DNA of 64,000 nucleotides, from the NCBI RefSeq assembly GCF_016921115.1, contig NZ_JAFFZS010000004.1, positions 124,001 through 188,000 on the forward strand, given 5' to 3'. Below are positions 8,506-20,359 of the stretch, piece by piece. The notes beneath the pieces are model-generated. The model worked only from the letters and a program-made list of their open reading frames with translations. It ran no database searches and was not told where the DNA came from. The stretch is from Streptomyces actuosus. Lineage in GTDB: Bacteria > Actinomycetota > Actinomycetes > Streptomycetales > Streptomycetaceae. Position 1 is the first letter of the stretch; each line of letters starts with the position of its first letter. A program made the translations under genes and the position numbers.

Positions 8506-10335
8506 TCAGGCCCCTGTCTTGCTCAGCACGGTGGGCGCTTCGGCGTCTTCGTGGAACTCCAGCTGGCGGCGCCGGTTGGGGATGAGTCCCTCGGGGCGGA
8601 AGCGCATCAGCAGCACGAGGGCGAGGCCGAAGGCGAAGAGCTGGTAGTTGCCCAGGAACTGGAGCTTGGCGGGGATGAGGTAGAGCAGTGCGGCGCCGAC
8701 GAGGGGTCCGCTGATGGTGCCCATGCCGCCGAGGACGACCGCGGCGAGCAGGAAGGCCGAGTTGGGCGGGACGACGTGGGCGAACTGGTACTGCTCGGGG
8801 GTCACGGTGTAGGTGACGTGTGCCTGTACGGCGCCGGCGAGGCCGGCGAGGGTGGCGCCGAGGGCGAAGGCGATGAGCTTGACGCGGAAGCCGTTGATGC
8901 CCATGGCCAGGGCGGCGGTCTCGTCCTCGCGGATGGCGACCCAGGCGCGGCCGATGCGGGAGTCGCTGCTGCGGCGGAACACCACGACCACGATGAGCGT
9001 GATGAGCAGCATCAGCAGGAAGTAGTTGGCGAATCGGGCGATGGTGAACCCGAGGATGTTGTGTTCCTGGCCGAAGTCGAAGCCGAGGATGTTCAGGTTC
9101 GGGATGGAGGAGATGCCGTTGGAGCCGTTGGTGATGTCCGGGCCGGAGGTGCCGTCGAGGTTGAGGACGGTGACGCGGAAGATCTCACCGAAGCCGAGGG
9201 TGACGATGGCGAGGTAGTCGCCGCGCAGTCGCAGGGTGGGGGCGCCGATGATGACGCCGAAGACCATGGCGACGGCTCCGCCGAGGAGGGCGGAGGCCCA
9301 GAAGGGGAGTTGGACGTGGAGCGGTGAGGCGGGGGAGCCGGAGACCAGGGCCGCGGTGTAGGCGCCGACGCCGAGGAAGGCGACGTAGCCGAGGTCGAGG
9401 AGGCCGGCGAGGCCGACGACGATGTTCAGGCCGAGGGCGACGGTGGCGAAGATGAGGATGTAGACGCCGATGGTCGCGTACTGGTCGTCGGACTGGGTGA
9501 AGGGGAAGAGGGCTGCGGCGATGAAGGCGCCGGCCATGGTGATGACGCGGTGCCGGGCGGTGATGGCCGAGATGCGGCTGATGAGGCCGGACTTGGCGAG
9601 TGCGGCGAAGCAGAAGCCGACGGTGATGAGGAAGCCGATGAACAGCTGGTCGTACTCGGTGCCGATGCCGTAGGTGAAGACGATCAGGCCGAGGGCCATG
9701 GCGGCGACGATGACGAGGATCTCGGCGTAGGCGGGCAGCCTGCGGGCCGGGGTGGGGGTGCCGGAGGCGACGGCGGCGCGCAGGATGGCGATGCCGTGGC
9801 GCACCTGGTGGCGGTAGGTCTCCCAGCCGGTGTCGTCGGGGTCGAAGGGCTCCGGTTCGGGGCGCTCGAACGGCAGGGCGGCGGCGCCTGTGACGGAGAC
9901 GAGGGTGGCGACGGCGACGAGCCAGCCGCCGGGCTCCAGGTTGACCAGGCCGCCGAGCTTGGCGCTGATGGCGAGGACGGTGTACCAGGCGGTGGCGAAG
10001 GTGCCGAGGGCGGCGAGCTTGAGGGCTCCGTCGGCGCCGGCGGGGGTCAGCCAGCGCAGGCCCTTGACCTGGTAGGAGGAGAGGGCGAAGAGCGTGGTGA
10101 GGATGCCGCCGATGAGGACGAGGACCTGGAGCCCGCCCGGGTAGCCGTAGACGGTGAGGTCGCCGGGGAATTCGGCGGTCCAGGTCCAGGCGAGGAAGGT
10201 GGAGACGACCGCGAGGATGCCGCCGCCGGTGGCGAGGGCGCGGGCGACGGTCGGGGGGATGCCGCCGATGAGGCCGCTGGGGGTGGTCGCGGCGGGGGTG
10301 CTGGGGGTTTCGGGAACGGTGGTCTGTGTGGTCAT
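8506..10335 (-). CDS. livM: Branched-chain amino acid ABC transporter permease LivM
   Basis: 609 residues. The C-terminal 330 residues are the LivM permease: many membrane helices, VVGLAGLLDLGYVAFLGVGAYTAAL, and the cytoplasmic loop with RAWVAIREDETAALAMGIN that contacts the ATPases. The N-terminal 260 residues add several further hydrophobic helices and a loop (FERPEPEPFDPDD), an extension common in actinobacterial LivM. ATG 10335 starts the protein (MTTQTTVPETPS); the open frame continues upstream only as an overlap with livH. It is five bases downstream of livH. Confidence 0.92.
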   Translation of the reverse strand: MTTQTTVPETPSTPAATTPSGLIGGIPPTVARALATGGGILAVVSTFLAWTWTAEFPGDLTVYGYPGGLQVLVLIGGILTTLFALSSYQVKGLRWLTPAGADGALKLAALGTFATAWYTVLAISAKLGGLVNLEPGGWLVAVATLVSVTGAAALPFERPEPEPFDPDDTGWETYRHQVRHGIAILRAAVASGTPTPARRLPAYAEILVIVAAMALGLIVFTYGIGTEYDQLFIGFLITVGFCFAALAKSGLISRISAITARHRVITMAGAFIAAALFPFTQSDDQYATIGVYILIFATVALGLNIVVGLAGLLDLGYVAFLGVGAYTAALVSGSPASPLHVQLPFWASALLGGAVAMVFGVIIGAPTLRLRGDYLAIVTLGFGEIFRVTVLNLDGTSGPDITNGSNGISSIPNLNILGFDFGQEHNILGFTIARFANYFLLMLLITLIVVVVFRRSSDSRIGRAWVAIREDETAALAMGINGFRVKLIAFALGATLAGLAGAVQAHVTYTVTPEQYQFAHVVPPNSAFLLAAVVLGGMGTISGPLVGAALLYLIPAKLQFLGNYQLFAFGLALVLLMRFRPEGLIPNRRRQLEFHEDAEAPTVLSKTGA

Positions 10336-10340
10336 CGGTG

Positions 10341-11273
10341 TCACGCCCTGTCCGCGACGCGCTCGCCGAGCAGGCCCTGTGGCCTGAGGAGGAGCACGAG
10401 GATGAGGAGTACGAACGCCCAGACGTCTGCCCAGGACTGGCTGCCGAACTTGTCCATGCCGGGGATGTCGCCGATGTAGGCGGTCGACAGGGCTTCGACC
10501 ACACCGAGGACGATGCCGCCGATCATGGCGCCGTAGATGTTGCCGATGCCGCCGAGGACGGCTGCGGTGAAGGCCTTGAGACCGAGGATGAAGCCCATGC
10601 GGAAGTCGATCTGGCCGTACTTGAGGCCGTAGGCCATGCCGCCGACCGCTGCGAAGGCCGCGCCGAGAGCGAAGGCGATCACGATGATGCGGTCGGTGTT
10701 GACGCCCATGAGCTTGGCGGTGTCGGAGTCCTGCGCGGTGGCCTGCATGCCGCGGCCGGTGCGGGTGCGCATGACGAAGTAGGCGAGGATCGCCATGCTG
10801 AGGGGGGCGGCGATCATCAGGAAGATGTCGCCGGTCTGGATGGTGACGTTGCCGATCTCGAAGGGGCCACCCTTGATCTGGGGGAACTTCAGAGCCGACG
10901 TGGCGTCGGGGTACCAGGCCCACACGCCCTGCTGGAGGGCGAGGGAGAGGCCGATGGCGGTGATGAGGGGGGCGAGGCGGGGGGCGCCGCGCAGGGGGCG
11001 GTAGGCGAACCGTTCCGCCCCGACGGCGACGAGGACGGCGACGATGATGCCGCCGATGAGCATGAGTGGCAGTGCGATTGCCATGGAGGTGCCGTCGGGC
11101 AGGACGTACATGTAGACCGTGAACGCCCCGAAGGCGCCGGTCATGAAAATCTCGCCGTGGGCGAAGTTGATGAGCTGGACGATGCCGTAGACCATTGTGT
11201 AGCCGATGGCGACCAGCCCGTACATGGATCCCAGTAGCAGGCCGTTGACCAGCTGCTGCGGCAGTTCGTTCAC
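10341..11273 (-). CDS. livH: Branched-chain amino acid ABC transporter permease LivH
   Basis: 310 residues with about eight membrane helices. Family markers include NGLLLGSMYGLVAIGYTMVYG at the N-terminus, INFAHGEIFMTGAF, and the coupling loop RTRTGRGMQATAQDSDTAKLMGVN. It forms the membrane channel with LivM. The GTG start at 11273 has GGAGG seven bases upstream. A 134-bp gap with a strong hairpin separates it from the binding-protein gene, so the permease and ATPase genes may be expressed less than the binding protein. Confidence 0.95.
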   Translation of the reverse strand: MNELPQQLVNGLLLGSMYGLVAIGYTMVYGIVQLINFAHGEIFMTGAFGAFTVYMYVLPDGTSMAIALPLMLIGGIIVAVLVAVGAERFAYRPLRGAPRLAPLITAIGLSLALQQGVWAWYPDATSALKFPQIKGGPFEIGNVTIQTGDIFLMIAAPLSMAILAYFVMRTRTGRGMQATAQDSDTAKLMGVNTDRIIVIAFALGAAFAAVGGMAYGLKYGQIDFRMGFILGLKAFTAAVLGGIGNIYGAMIGGIVLGVVEALSTAYIGDIPGMDKFGSQSWADVWAFVLLILVLLLRPQGLLGERVADRA

Positions 11274-11350
11274 CGCATGTCCTCCGAGATTTCGGATGTT
11301 TCGACGGATGGGCCGTATGTCCGGGGAGTGATGTGTCCGGATGCGAGTCC

Positions 11351-11382
11351 GCGCGGGGCGCCAGTGGAACAGCGCCCCGCGC
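11351..11382 (-). terminator. Intra-operon hairpin between livK and livH
   Basis: GCGCGGGGCGC (11351-11361) and GCGCCCCGCGC (11372-11382) form a perfect 11-bp stem around a 10-base loop, about 25 bases after the livK stop. In transport operons such hairpins act as partial terminators or stabilise the upstream mRNA and so raise binding-protein yield. Confidence 0.65.
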
Positions 11383-11407
11383 GGCTCAGGTGTGGTGCGG
11401 GTGGGGG

Positions 11408-12640
11408 TCAGTTACCGCTGTAGGTACCGGACTCCACGGTCTTCCAGGCACCGTTCTCGACGGCGTAGACGGTGAGCTGCTTGTTGGTGGTGTCACCGTA
11501 TTCGTCGAAGGAGACCTTGCCCGTCACTCCGTCGAAGGAGATGCCCTGCATGGCCGCCGTGACCTTGGCGCGGGCGTCGGAGGGCAGCTTGCCGCCGTTG
11601 TCCTCGGCGACCTTCTTGACGGCCTCGATGATCGCCCAGGCGGAGTCGTAGGCGTAGCCGCCGTAGGCGCCGTACGCCTCCTTGTAGCCGCCGGCCTTGT
11701 AGTTGTCGAGGAATTCCTTGGCGGAGGGGAGCTCGTCGAGCGGGGCGCCGACGGACGTGGCCAGGTCGCCGTTGCTGGTGGCGCCGGCCAGGTTGATGTA
11801 CGTCGGGTCGTACAGGGCGTCGCCGCCGACGACCGGGATCTTCGCCCCGGCGGCCTTGATCTGCTTGCTGAGCGGGCCGGCCTGCGGGTACTCGCCGCCG
11901 TAGTAGACGACGTCGGCGCCGGAGTTCTTGACCTTGGTGGCGACCGCGGAGAAGTCCTTGGCGTCGGGGTTGATGTGCTCGGTGCCCGCGACGGTGCCGC
12001 CGAGCTTCTTGAACTCGTCGGTGAAGGTGCCGGCGAGGCCCGCGCCGTAGGTCTTCTTGTCGTCGATGACGAAGACCTTCTTCTTCTTGGCCTTGTTGAA
12101 GACGTACTGCGCGGCGAACGGGCCCTGGATGGCGTCCGTGGTCGCGGTGCGGAAGTACGACTTGTAGGTGCGGGCCTTGCTGGTCGCCCAGTTGGTGCCC
12201 TGGGTGAGGGCGGGGTTGGTGTTGGCCGGGGAGACCTCGACCAGCTTCGCGTCGTCGAAGACCTTCTGCATGGACTCGGCGACGGAGGAGTTCAGGGGGC
12301 CGACGACGCCGAGGACGTTCTTGTCGGCGACGAGCTTGACGGCGTTCTGCTGCCCGGACGACGGCTGGGCCTGGTCGTCCAGGGCCTGGACCTCGAAGGT
12401 GACGCCGTCGACGAGCTTCTGCTTGTTGGCCTGCTTGACGGCCAGGTCGACGGAGTTCTTGATGCCGAGGCCGATTGCGGACAGGTCGCCCGTGAGCGGG
12501 GCGTCGACACCGATGACGACCTTGGTGCCGCCGCTTCCGGATTTCGAGCCGCCGTCGTCGTCGCGCGAGCCGCAAGCGGTGAGGGTGAGAGCTCCCGCCG
12601 CCAGCGCGGCGGTGATGGCGATGAGCGAACGTTGACGCAC
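11408..12640 (-). CDS. livK: Branched-chain amino acid ABC transporter substrate-binding lipoprotein
   Basis: 410 residues. A lipoprotein signal peptide ends in LTLTACGS with the lipidated Cys23. The body is a type I periplasmic-binding fold of the Leu/Ile/Val family: VVIGVDAPLTGDLSAIG, the VVGPLNSSV strand, PANTNPALTQ, and DYGD-type C-terminal strands. It captures the substrate outside the membrane and hands it to LivHM. GTG 12640 is chosen because AAAGGAC lies at a good distance upstream and the signal peptide begins there. Confidence 0.93.
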   Translation of the reverse strand: MRQRSLIAITAALAAGALTLTACGSRDDDGGSKSGSGGTKVVIGVDAPLTGDLSAIGLGIKNSVDLAVKQANKQKLVDGVTFEVQALDDQAQPSSGQQNAVKLVADKNVLGVVGPLNSSVAESMQKVFDDAKLVEVSPANTNPALTQGTNWATSKARTYKSYFRTATTDAIQGPFAAQYVFNKAKKKKVFVIDDKKTYGAGLAGTFTDEFKKLGGTVAGTEHINPDAKDFSAVATKVKNSGADVVYYGGEYPQAGPLSKQIKAAGAKIPVVGGDALYDPTYINLAGATSNGDLATSVGAPLDELPSAKEFLDNYKAGGYKEAYGAYGGYAYDSAWAIIEAVKKVAEDNGGKLPSDARAKVTAAMQGISFDGVTGKVSFDEYGDTTNKQLTVYAVENGAWKTVESGTYSGN

Positions 12641-13546
12641 GATCTGTCCTTTCCGCTGGCACAGCCGCATCCCCGTGGAGGCGGCCGAGTCGAGCGCCGG
12701 GCCGATAGACATTCCCACGGCGCGGTGACTGGGCGTGACTCTAAGCGGGTGTGGGGAAGTCGAGGAGGGTCTGACGAAGGCTGTGACGCTCTTGTTATGA
12801 CACGAGGTAATGCAGAGCGGTACTGAGTGGGGGGAACGGCGGAATTACGGCCGATTCGCCCCGTCCGCATGGTGAGAACTTGCAGGACTGGCCGTGATCG
12901 GTTCAGGTGTCTCAAGGGTTTTGGTGATTACCTGGATTCGTTGCTACGGGCGACTTGTGAGGTCCGTGCAGGTCGAGTGGGGGTGGGGGCGCCGGCGCTG
13001 AGGCAGGGTCCCCCATTGCGTACGCATTACGCAGGGTTACGTGCGCGAAAGGGAATCTGGCATTCCTTGGCACTTTTCCGCATTCCGTGACATGCAAGAT
13101 GATGGTGATCTTGCGTCGGGAAACTGACTTTGTCCGGAAAGGCGCGCCAGGGGATCGACCCTTGTTCGCCGGTCCGTTGTGCAATCAACTCACGCTGTGT
13201 GTGGGGTGGCTGATGGGCAGTCATCCATTGCCGGCGCCGCAGGGTGCGCACGGTGCCTCCGAACAGTATGCGTTCGGGCGGGAGTTGGCCGGTTCGATGC
13301 TCCGTGGATTGACGCCCCGCCGTTGCGCTGGGTACGGCGCGGAGCGGCGCCGGTGGCCGTCCGGATGCGCGGCGGTGTCCGGGCCCGGGCCCCCGGTGGC
13401 GGGAGTTGGGCTGCGGCTCCCCGAGTCGTGGGGTTTCGGGCCCGGGGAGCGCTGGGGCTCGCGTGCTGTCGGAGCTCCGGGCCGAGCGGCCCGGGTGCGG
13501 CGGGTGCTCGCCCGCCCGGTGTTCGGAACATCCCCGCGGTGAGCGT
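12641..13546. other. Long gap upstream of livK, no gene seen
   Basis: About 900 bp. Its left part must hold the livK promoter; it is clearly AT-richer than its surroundings around 12750-13150. Reading frames exist on both strands but none has convincing composition or a recognisable product. A perfect inverted repeat GCAAGAT-N7-ATCTTGC lies at 13094-13114 and could be a protein-binding site. Confidence 0.5.
13094..13114. repeat. Inverted repeat GCAAGAT-N7-ATCTTGC
   Basis: Perfect 7-bp arms with a 7-base spacer, in the AT-richer part of the long gap upstream of livK. It has the shape of a dimeric regulator site, but no gene start is close to it. Confidence 0.4.
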
Positions 13547-13581
13547 CTCCAGGGGCCGGGGTGTCGTCCCGGCCCCTGGAG
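13547..13581 (-). terminator. Hairpin after the thioesterase gene
   Basis: CTCCAGGGGCCGGG (13547-13560) pairs perfectly with CCCGGCCCCTGGAG (13568-13581) around a 7-base loop, 20 bases downstream of the thioesterase stop. Confidence 0.75.
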
Positions 13582-13601
13582 CGCGGGTGCGGCGTGTTCG
13601 G

Positions 13602-14075
13602 TCAGCCGTCCGTCCCGGCGGGGGCGGCGTCGCGCAGCAGGCAGGTCAGGCGGGCGCTGCACACGCGGCGGCCCTGCTCGTCGCTGATGACGATCTCGTA
13701 GGTCGCCGTGGTGCGCCCCCGGTGCACCGGCGTCGCCACTCCGGTGACCAGGCCGGAGCGGACACCGCGGTGGTGGGTGCAGTTCAGGTCGACACCGACG
13801 GCGATCTTCCTCGTTCCGCCGTGCAGCATCGAGCCGACGGAGCCGAGGGTCTCGGCGAGGACGGCGGACGCGCCGCCGTGCAGCAGCCCGTAGGGCTGGG
13901 TGTTGCCCTCCACCGGCATCGTGCCCACGACGCGGTCGGCGGAGGCCTCCAGGATCTGGACGCCCATGCGGGTGCCGAGGTGGCCCGCCGAGAACAGGGC
14001 CTGGAGGTCGACGCCCAGGGCGGCGTACTCGTCGATGACCTCTTGCGGGAACTTCACGTGCTGCTGCTCGCCCAT
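13602..14075 (-). CDS. Hotdog-fold thioesterase (PaaI family)
   Basis: 157 residues. The hotdog signature is NTQPYGLLHGGASAVLAETLGS, where the HGG turn and the Glu/Thr that follow form the active site in PaaI-type acyl-CoA thioesterases. The rest (VDLNCTHHRGVRSG, ATPVHRGRTTATYEIVISDEQGRRVC) fits the same fold. It would release CoA from acyl- or aryl-CoA thioesters; the substrate is unknown. It is a single gene with its own terminator and is separated by 60 bp from the molybdoenzyme gene. Confidence 0.85.
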   Translation of the reverse strand: MGEQQHVKFPQEVIDEYAALGVDLQALFSAGHLGTRMGVQILEASADRVVGTMPVEGNTQPYGLLHGGASAVLAETLGSVGSMLHGGTRKIAVGVDLNCTHHRGVRSGLVTGVATPVHRGRTTATYEIVISDEQGRRVCSARLTCLLRDAAPAGTDG

Positions 14076-14135
14076 GGGGCCCGGCTCCGTTCGTCGATCC
14101 GTCGATCCAGGTACAGCGGTGACTTAAGCAAACGC

Positions 14136-16415
<2,280 letters not shown>

Positions 16416-16942
16416 CGCGCACTCTCCTTCGGGTACACGTGTGAAGTACGTCTCCGATCCTCGCACGCGCCACCGACCACCAGGGCGGGCGGGCTCCGCG
16501 CACAGCTCCGGGCCGCCTCGCGGTGGACGGCGCGCCCCCTCGTTCCCCGCTCCTGCCGGGGCCCCGCGTGGTGAGGGCGGTCGGCGGCCTCGGATCGGTG
16601 CCGGGCGGCACCGACCGGGCGGGCGCCGGTGTCCCGCGGGTCTCTCGCGGACCGATTGCCGCAGCGCCGTCCCGCCCGGCGAGGCGCGCTTCGTGGTCCC
16701 GTCCCGGTCGGGATTCCGGCGCGCCCTGTGCCCGGACCGGCGGCCGCGCGGGACGCCGCCCGGGCCGCAGGCGGTCCGTGGCCGTCCGGACCGGTCTCCG
16801 CCGACGGGCCCGCTGCGCAGGCGGGCCGTGGCACGGCCGCCGGTCCGGACGGGTCTGCTTCGGCCGGGCTGTGGGCGGCCCTGCCGCCACGGGGCCGGGA
16901 CCGGCCGCCCGCGGGTGGCGGCCGACTGTCACCGGGCCGTGG
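16416..16942. other. Divergent intergenic region between molybdoenzyme and polA
   Basis: About 530 bp. It holds a small perfect hairpin (CGGTGCC-GGGC-GGCACCG, 16596-16613) and, at its right edge, the polA promoter candidate. No gene is convincing. Confidence 0.45.
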
Positions 16943-16948
16943 CAGGAT
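16943..16948 (+). promoter_or_regulatory. Possible leaderless -10 box of polA (CAGGAT)
   Basis: CAGGAT keeps the A2 and T6 of the -10 consensus and ends seven bases before GTG 16956. No ribosome binding site precedes that GTG, which fits leaderless initiation. Confidence 0.4.
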
Positions 16949-16955
16949 CGGGTGC

Positions 16956-19682
16956 GTGGCAGAGACAGCATCGAAGAAGACCGACAGCACCCCCGGCGGC
17001 AGCCGCCCGCGCCTGATGCTCATGGACGGGCACTCCCTGGCCTACCGCGCGTTCTTCGCGCTGCCCGCGGAGAACTTCACCACCGCGACCGGCCAGCCGA
17101 CGAACGCGATCTACGGTTTCGCGTCGATGCTGGCCAACACACTGCGTGACGAGGCGCCGACGCACTTCGCAGTGGCGTTCGACGTCTCCCGCAAGACCTG
17201 GCGGTCGCAGGAGTTCACCGAGTACAAGGCGAACCGCTCCAAGACGCCGGACGAGTTCAAGGGGCAGGTGGAGCTGATCGGCGAGCTGCTCGACGCGATG
17301 CACGTCTCCCGCTTCGCCGTCGACGGCTTCGAGGCCGACGACATCATCGCCACGCTCGCGACGCAGGCCGAGGCCGAGGGCTTCGAGGTGCTGATCGTCA
17401 CGGGCGACCGCGACAACTTCCAGCTGATCACCGAGAACGTCACGGTGCTCTACCCGACGAAGGGCGTGTCGGAGCTCACCCGCTTCACCCCCGAGAAGGT
17501 CGTCGAGAAGTACGGGTTGACGCCCGCTCAGTACCCGGACTTCGCGGCCCTGCGCGGCGACCCGTCCGACAACCTGCCGGGCATCCCCGGGGTCGGCGAG
17601 AAGACGGCCGCGAAGTGGATCAACCAGTTCGGTTCGTTCGCGGACCTCGTCGAGCGGGTCGACGAGGTCAAGGGCAAGGCCGGGCAGAACCTGCGCGACC
17701 ACCTGGAGGCGGTCAAGCTCAACCGCCGGCTGACGGAGATGGTCCGCACCGTCGAGCTGGACCGGACCGTCCCCGACCTGGAGCGCGCGCCCTACGACCG
17801 CAAGGCCGTCGCGATGATCCTGGACACCCTGGAGATCCGCAATCCCTCGCTGCGTGAGCGGCTGCTGGCCGTCGACCCGGGCGCGGAGGAGGCGGAGACG
17901 ACACCGGTCGTCGCCGACGGGGTGGAGCTGGACGGGACGGTGCTGGGCACCGGGGAGCTGGCCCCGTGGCTGGCGGAGCACGCCGACGACGCCCTGGGCG
18001 TCGCCACCGTCGACTCGTGGGCGCTGGGTACCGGCTCGGTGGCCGAGGTCGCCCTCGCCACGGACCGGGGACCCGCCGCCTGGTTCGACCCGTCGCAGCT
18101 GGACGAGGCCGACGAGCGGGCGTTCGCGGACTGGCTGGCCGACGCCTCCCGGCCCAAGGTCCTGCACAACGCCAAGGGCGCCATGCGCGTGTTCGCCGAG
18201 CACGGCTGGAGCGTCGACGGCGTCGCCATGGACACCGCCCTCGCCGCCTACCTGGTCAAGCCGGGCCGCCGCTCCTTCGACCTGGACGCGCTGTCCCTGG
18301 AGTACCTGGGCCGCGAGCTGGCCCCGGCCGCAGCGGCCGACGGGCAGCTCGCCTTCGGTGCCGACGACGGCGCGGAGGCCGAGGCGCTGATGATCCAGGC
18401 CCGTGCCGTCCTCGACCTCGGCCAGGCCTTCCGGACCAGGCTGGAGGAGGTCGGCGCCGCGGACCTGCTGCAGGACATGGAACTGCCCACGTCCGTGCTC
18501 CTGGCCCGCATGGAGCGGCACGGCATCGCCGCCGACCGGGCCCATCTGGAGGCCATGGAGCAGATGTTCGCGGGCGCCGTGCAGCAGGCGGTGAAGGAGG
18601 CGCACGCCGCGGCCGGACACGAGTTCAACCTGGGGTCGCCCAAGCAACTGCAGGAGGTCCTCTTCGGCGAACTCGGCCTGCCGAAGACGAAGAGGACCAA
18701 GACCGGCTACACCACCGACGCGGACGCGCTGGCCTGGCTGGCCACCCAGACCGACAACGAACTGCCGGTCATCATGCTGCGGCACCGCGAGCAGGCCAAG
18801 CTGCGCGTCACCGTCGAGGGCCTGATCAAGACGATCGCGGCGGACGGCCGGATCCACACCACCTTCAACCAGACGGTCGCGGCGACCGGACGGCTGTCGT
18901 CCACCGACCCGAACCTGCAGAACATCCCGGTCCGCACGGACGAGGGCCGCGCCATCCGCCGCGGCTTCGTCGTCGGCGAGGGCTACGAGTCCCTGATGAC
19001 CGCCGACTACAGCCAGATCGAACTGCGGGTGATGGCCCATCTGTCCCAGGACGAGGGCCTGATCGAGGCGTTCACCTCCGGGGAGGACCTGCACACCACG
19101 GCGGCCTCCCAGGTGTTCGCCGTGGAGCGGTCGGCGGTGGACGCCGAGATGCGCCGCAAGATCAAGGCGATGTCGTACGGCCTGGCCTACGGCCTGTCGG
19201 CGTTCGGGCTGTCGCAGCAGCTGAACATCGAGGCCGCCGAGGCCCGTGCCCTGATGGACGCCTACTTCGACCGTTTCGGCGGGGTCCGGGACTATCTGCA
19301 CAGGGTCGTCGACGAGGCACGGGCGACGGGCTACACGGCGACGCTCTTCGGCCGCCGCCGCTACCTGCCCGACCTCAACAGCGACAACCGCCAGCGCCGC
19401 GAGGCAGCCGAGCGGATGGCCCTCAACGCGCCGATCCAGGGCACCGCCGCCGACATCGTCAAGATCGCCATGCTCAAGGTGGACGGCGCGCTCCGCGCGG
19501 CCGCGCTCACCTCCCGCATGCTGCTCCAGGTGCACGACGAGATCGTCCTGGAGATCGCGCCCGGCGAGCGTGACGCGGTGGAGGAACTCGTCCGCCGCGA
19601 GATGGCGGGAGCCGTCCATCTGCACGCCCCCCTGGACGTATCGGTCGGTGTCGGCCCGGACTGGGAGTCCGCGGCACACTGA
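16956..19682 (+). CDS. polA: DNA polymerase I
   Basis: 908 residues. Residues 15-310 are the 5'-3' exonuclease (LMLMDGHSLAYRAFFA, GFEADDIIATLA, VTGDRDNFQLI, ALRGDPSDNLPGIPGVGEKTA). Residues 330-500 resemble the 3'-5' exonuclease fold, but the catalytic DxE is missing and the NxKxD motif reads NAKGA, so proofreading is presumably absent, as in other actinobacterial enzymes. Residues 530-908 are the polymerase: TADYSQIELRVM (motif A), RRKIKAMSYGLAYG (motif B/O-helix), LQVHDEIVLE (motif C). The O-helix has Tyr where E. coli has Phe762. The GTG start gives the usual family length. It serves repair and Okazaki fragment processing. Confidence 0.97.
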   Translation: MAETASKKTDSTPGGSRPRLMLMDGHSLAYRAFFALPAENFTTATGQPTNAIYGFASMLANTLRDEAPTHFAVAFDVSRKTWRSQEFTEYKANRSKTPDEFKGQVELIGELLDAMHVSRFAVDGFEADDIIATLATQAEAEGFEVLIVTGDRDNFQLITENVTVLYPTKGVSELTRFTPEKVVEKYGLTPAQYPDFAALRGDPSDNLPGIPGVGEKTAAKWINQFGSFADLVERVDEVKGKAGQNLRDHLEAVKLNRRLTEMVRTVELDRTVPDLERAPYDRKAVAMILDTLEIRNPSLRERLLAVDPGAEEAETTPVVADGVELDGTVLGTGELAPWLAEHADDALGVATVDSWALGTGSVAEVALATDRGPAAWFDPSQLDEADERAFADWLADASRPKVLHNAKGAMRVFAEHGWSVDGVAMDTALAAYLVKPGRRSFDLDALSLEYLGRELAPAAAADGQLAFGADDGAEAEALMIQARAVLDLGQAFRTRLEEVGAADLLQDMELPTSVLLARMERHGIAADRAHLEAMEQMFAGAVQQAVKEAHAAAGHEFNLGSPKQLQEVLFGELGLPKTKRTKTGYTTDADALAWLATQTDNELPVIMLRHREQAKLRVTVEGLIKTIAADGRIHTTFNQTVAATGRLSSTDPNLQNIPVRTDEGRAIRRGFVVGEGYESLMTADYSQIELRVMAHLSQDEGLIEAFTSGEDLHTTAASQVFAVERSAVDAEMRRKIKAMSYGLAYGLSAFGLSQQLNIEAAEARALMDAYFDRFGGVRDYLHRVVDEARATGYTATLFGRRRYLPDLNSDNRQRREAAERMALNAPIQGTAADIVKIAMLKVDGALRAAALTSRMLLQVHDEIVLEIAPGERDAVEELVRREMAGAVHLHAPLDVSVGVGPDWESAAH

Positions 19683-20359
19683 CCCTGCGCCGGCACGGAC
19701 TGCCGGAAGGCCCACGGCGTCCGGCGCGGAGCCGCGCGAAGCGGCGCACGACCCGTTGCGGGAGTACCAGGTCGTGCGACCGCGCGGCGACGTACCGCTC
19801 CGGGCGTCGCGCGCCGCGGGCCCTTCCCGGCCGCGGCGCCGGCGTCCGCCGCCCGCCGGGGCCCCTTCGCCGCGGGGGTTCGGCGTGGAGCCCTTCCGCC
19901 CGCGCCCGCCGCAGGCCCTGCCGCTCCGCCTCGACGACCGCACGCCGGGCACTGCCCGCTCCGCACCTCCGGCCGCCACCGCAACGCCGGCTGTCACCGA
20001 CGCGCAGACGGCGACCGCAGCTGTCAGCGCTGCACCGGCACCGGCTGCCACCGGCACATCAACGGTCACCACCACCACCACCGTCCGTCGCTGCGGCGCC
20101 GGCGGCTCCCGCCCGACCGCGGCCCGCACGCCGCTGTTCCGCGGCCCGCGACCCGGCCGGGTTCCGCCCCGCCGGTTCCGGCCCCTGCCACGGTCACTCC
20201 GGACGCTCCCGCGTCCCCGCGTCCCCGCGTCGGCGTGCCCGCGTCCGGCCCGTCCCCCCGGCGCGGGCCGACCCGGATCACCCCCGTTCCGGCCCGACCG
20301 GTCACCCGGCTGGCCCCCGCGAGAAGGCCCCTCGCAGTGCGGCCCGCCAGGATGCGGGC
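19683..20359. other. Gap after polA, no gene supported
   Basis: About 680 bp of very G+C-rich sequence with a short (ACC)n run near 20068-20085. A long forward frame crosses it, but its product is Pro/Arg/Ala-rich without recognisable features, so I do not call it. Confidence 0.4.
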
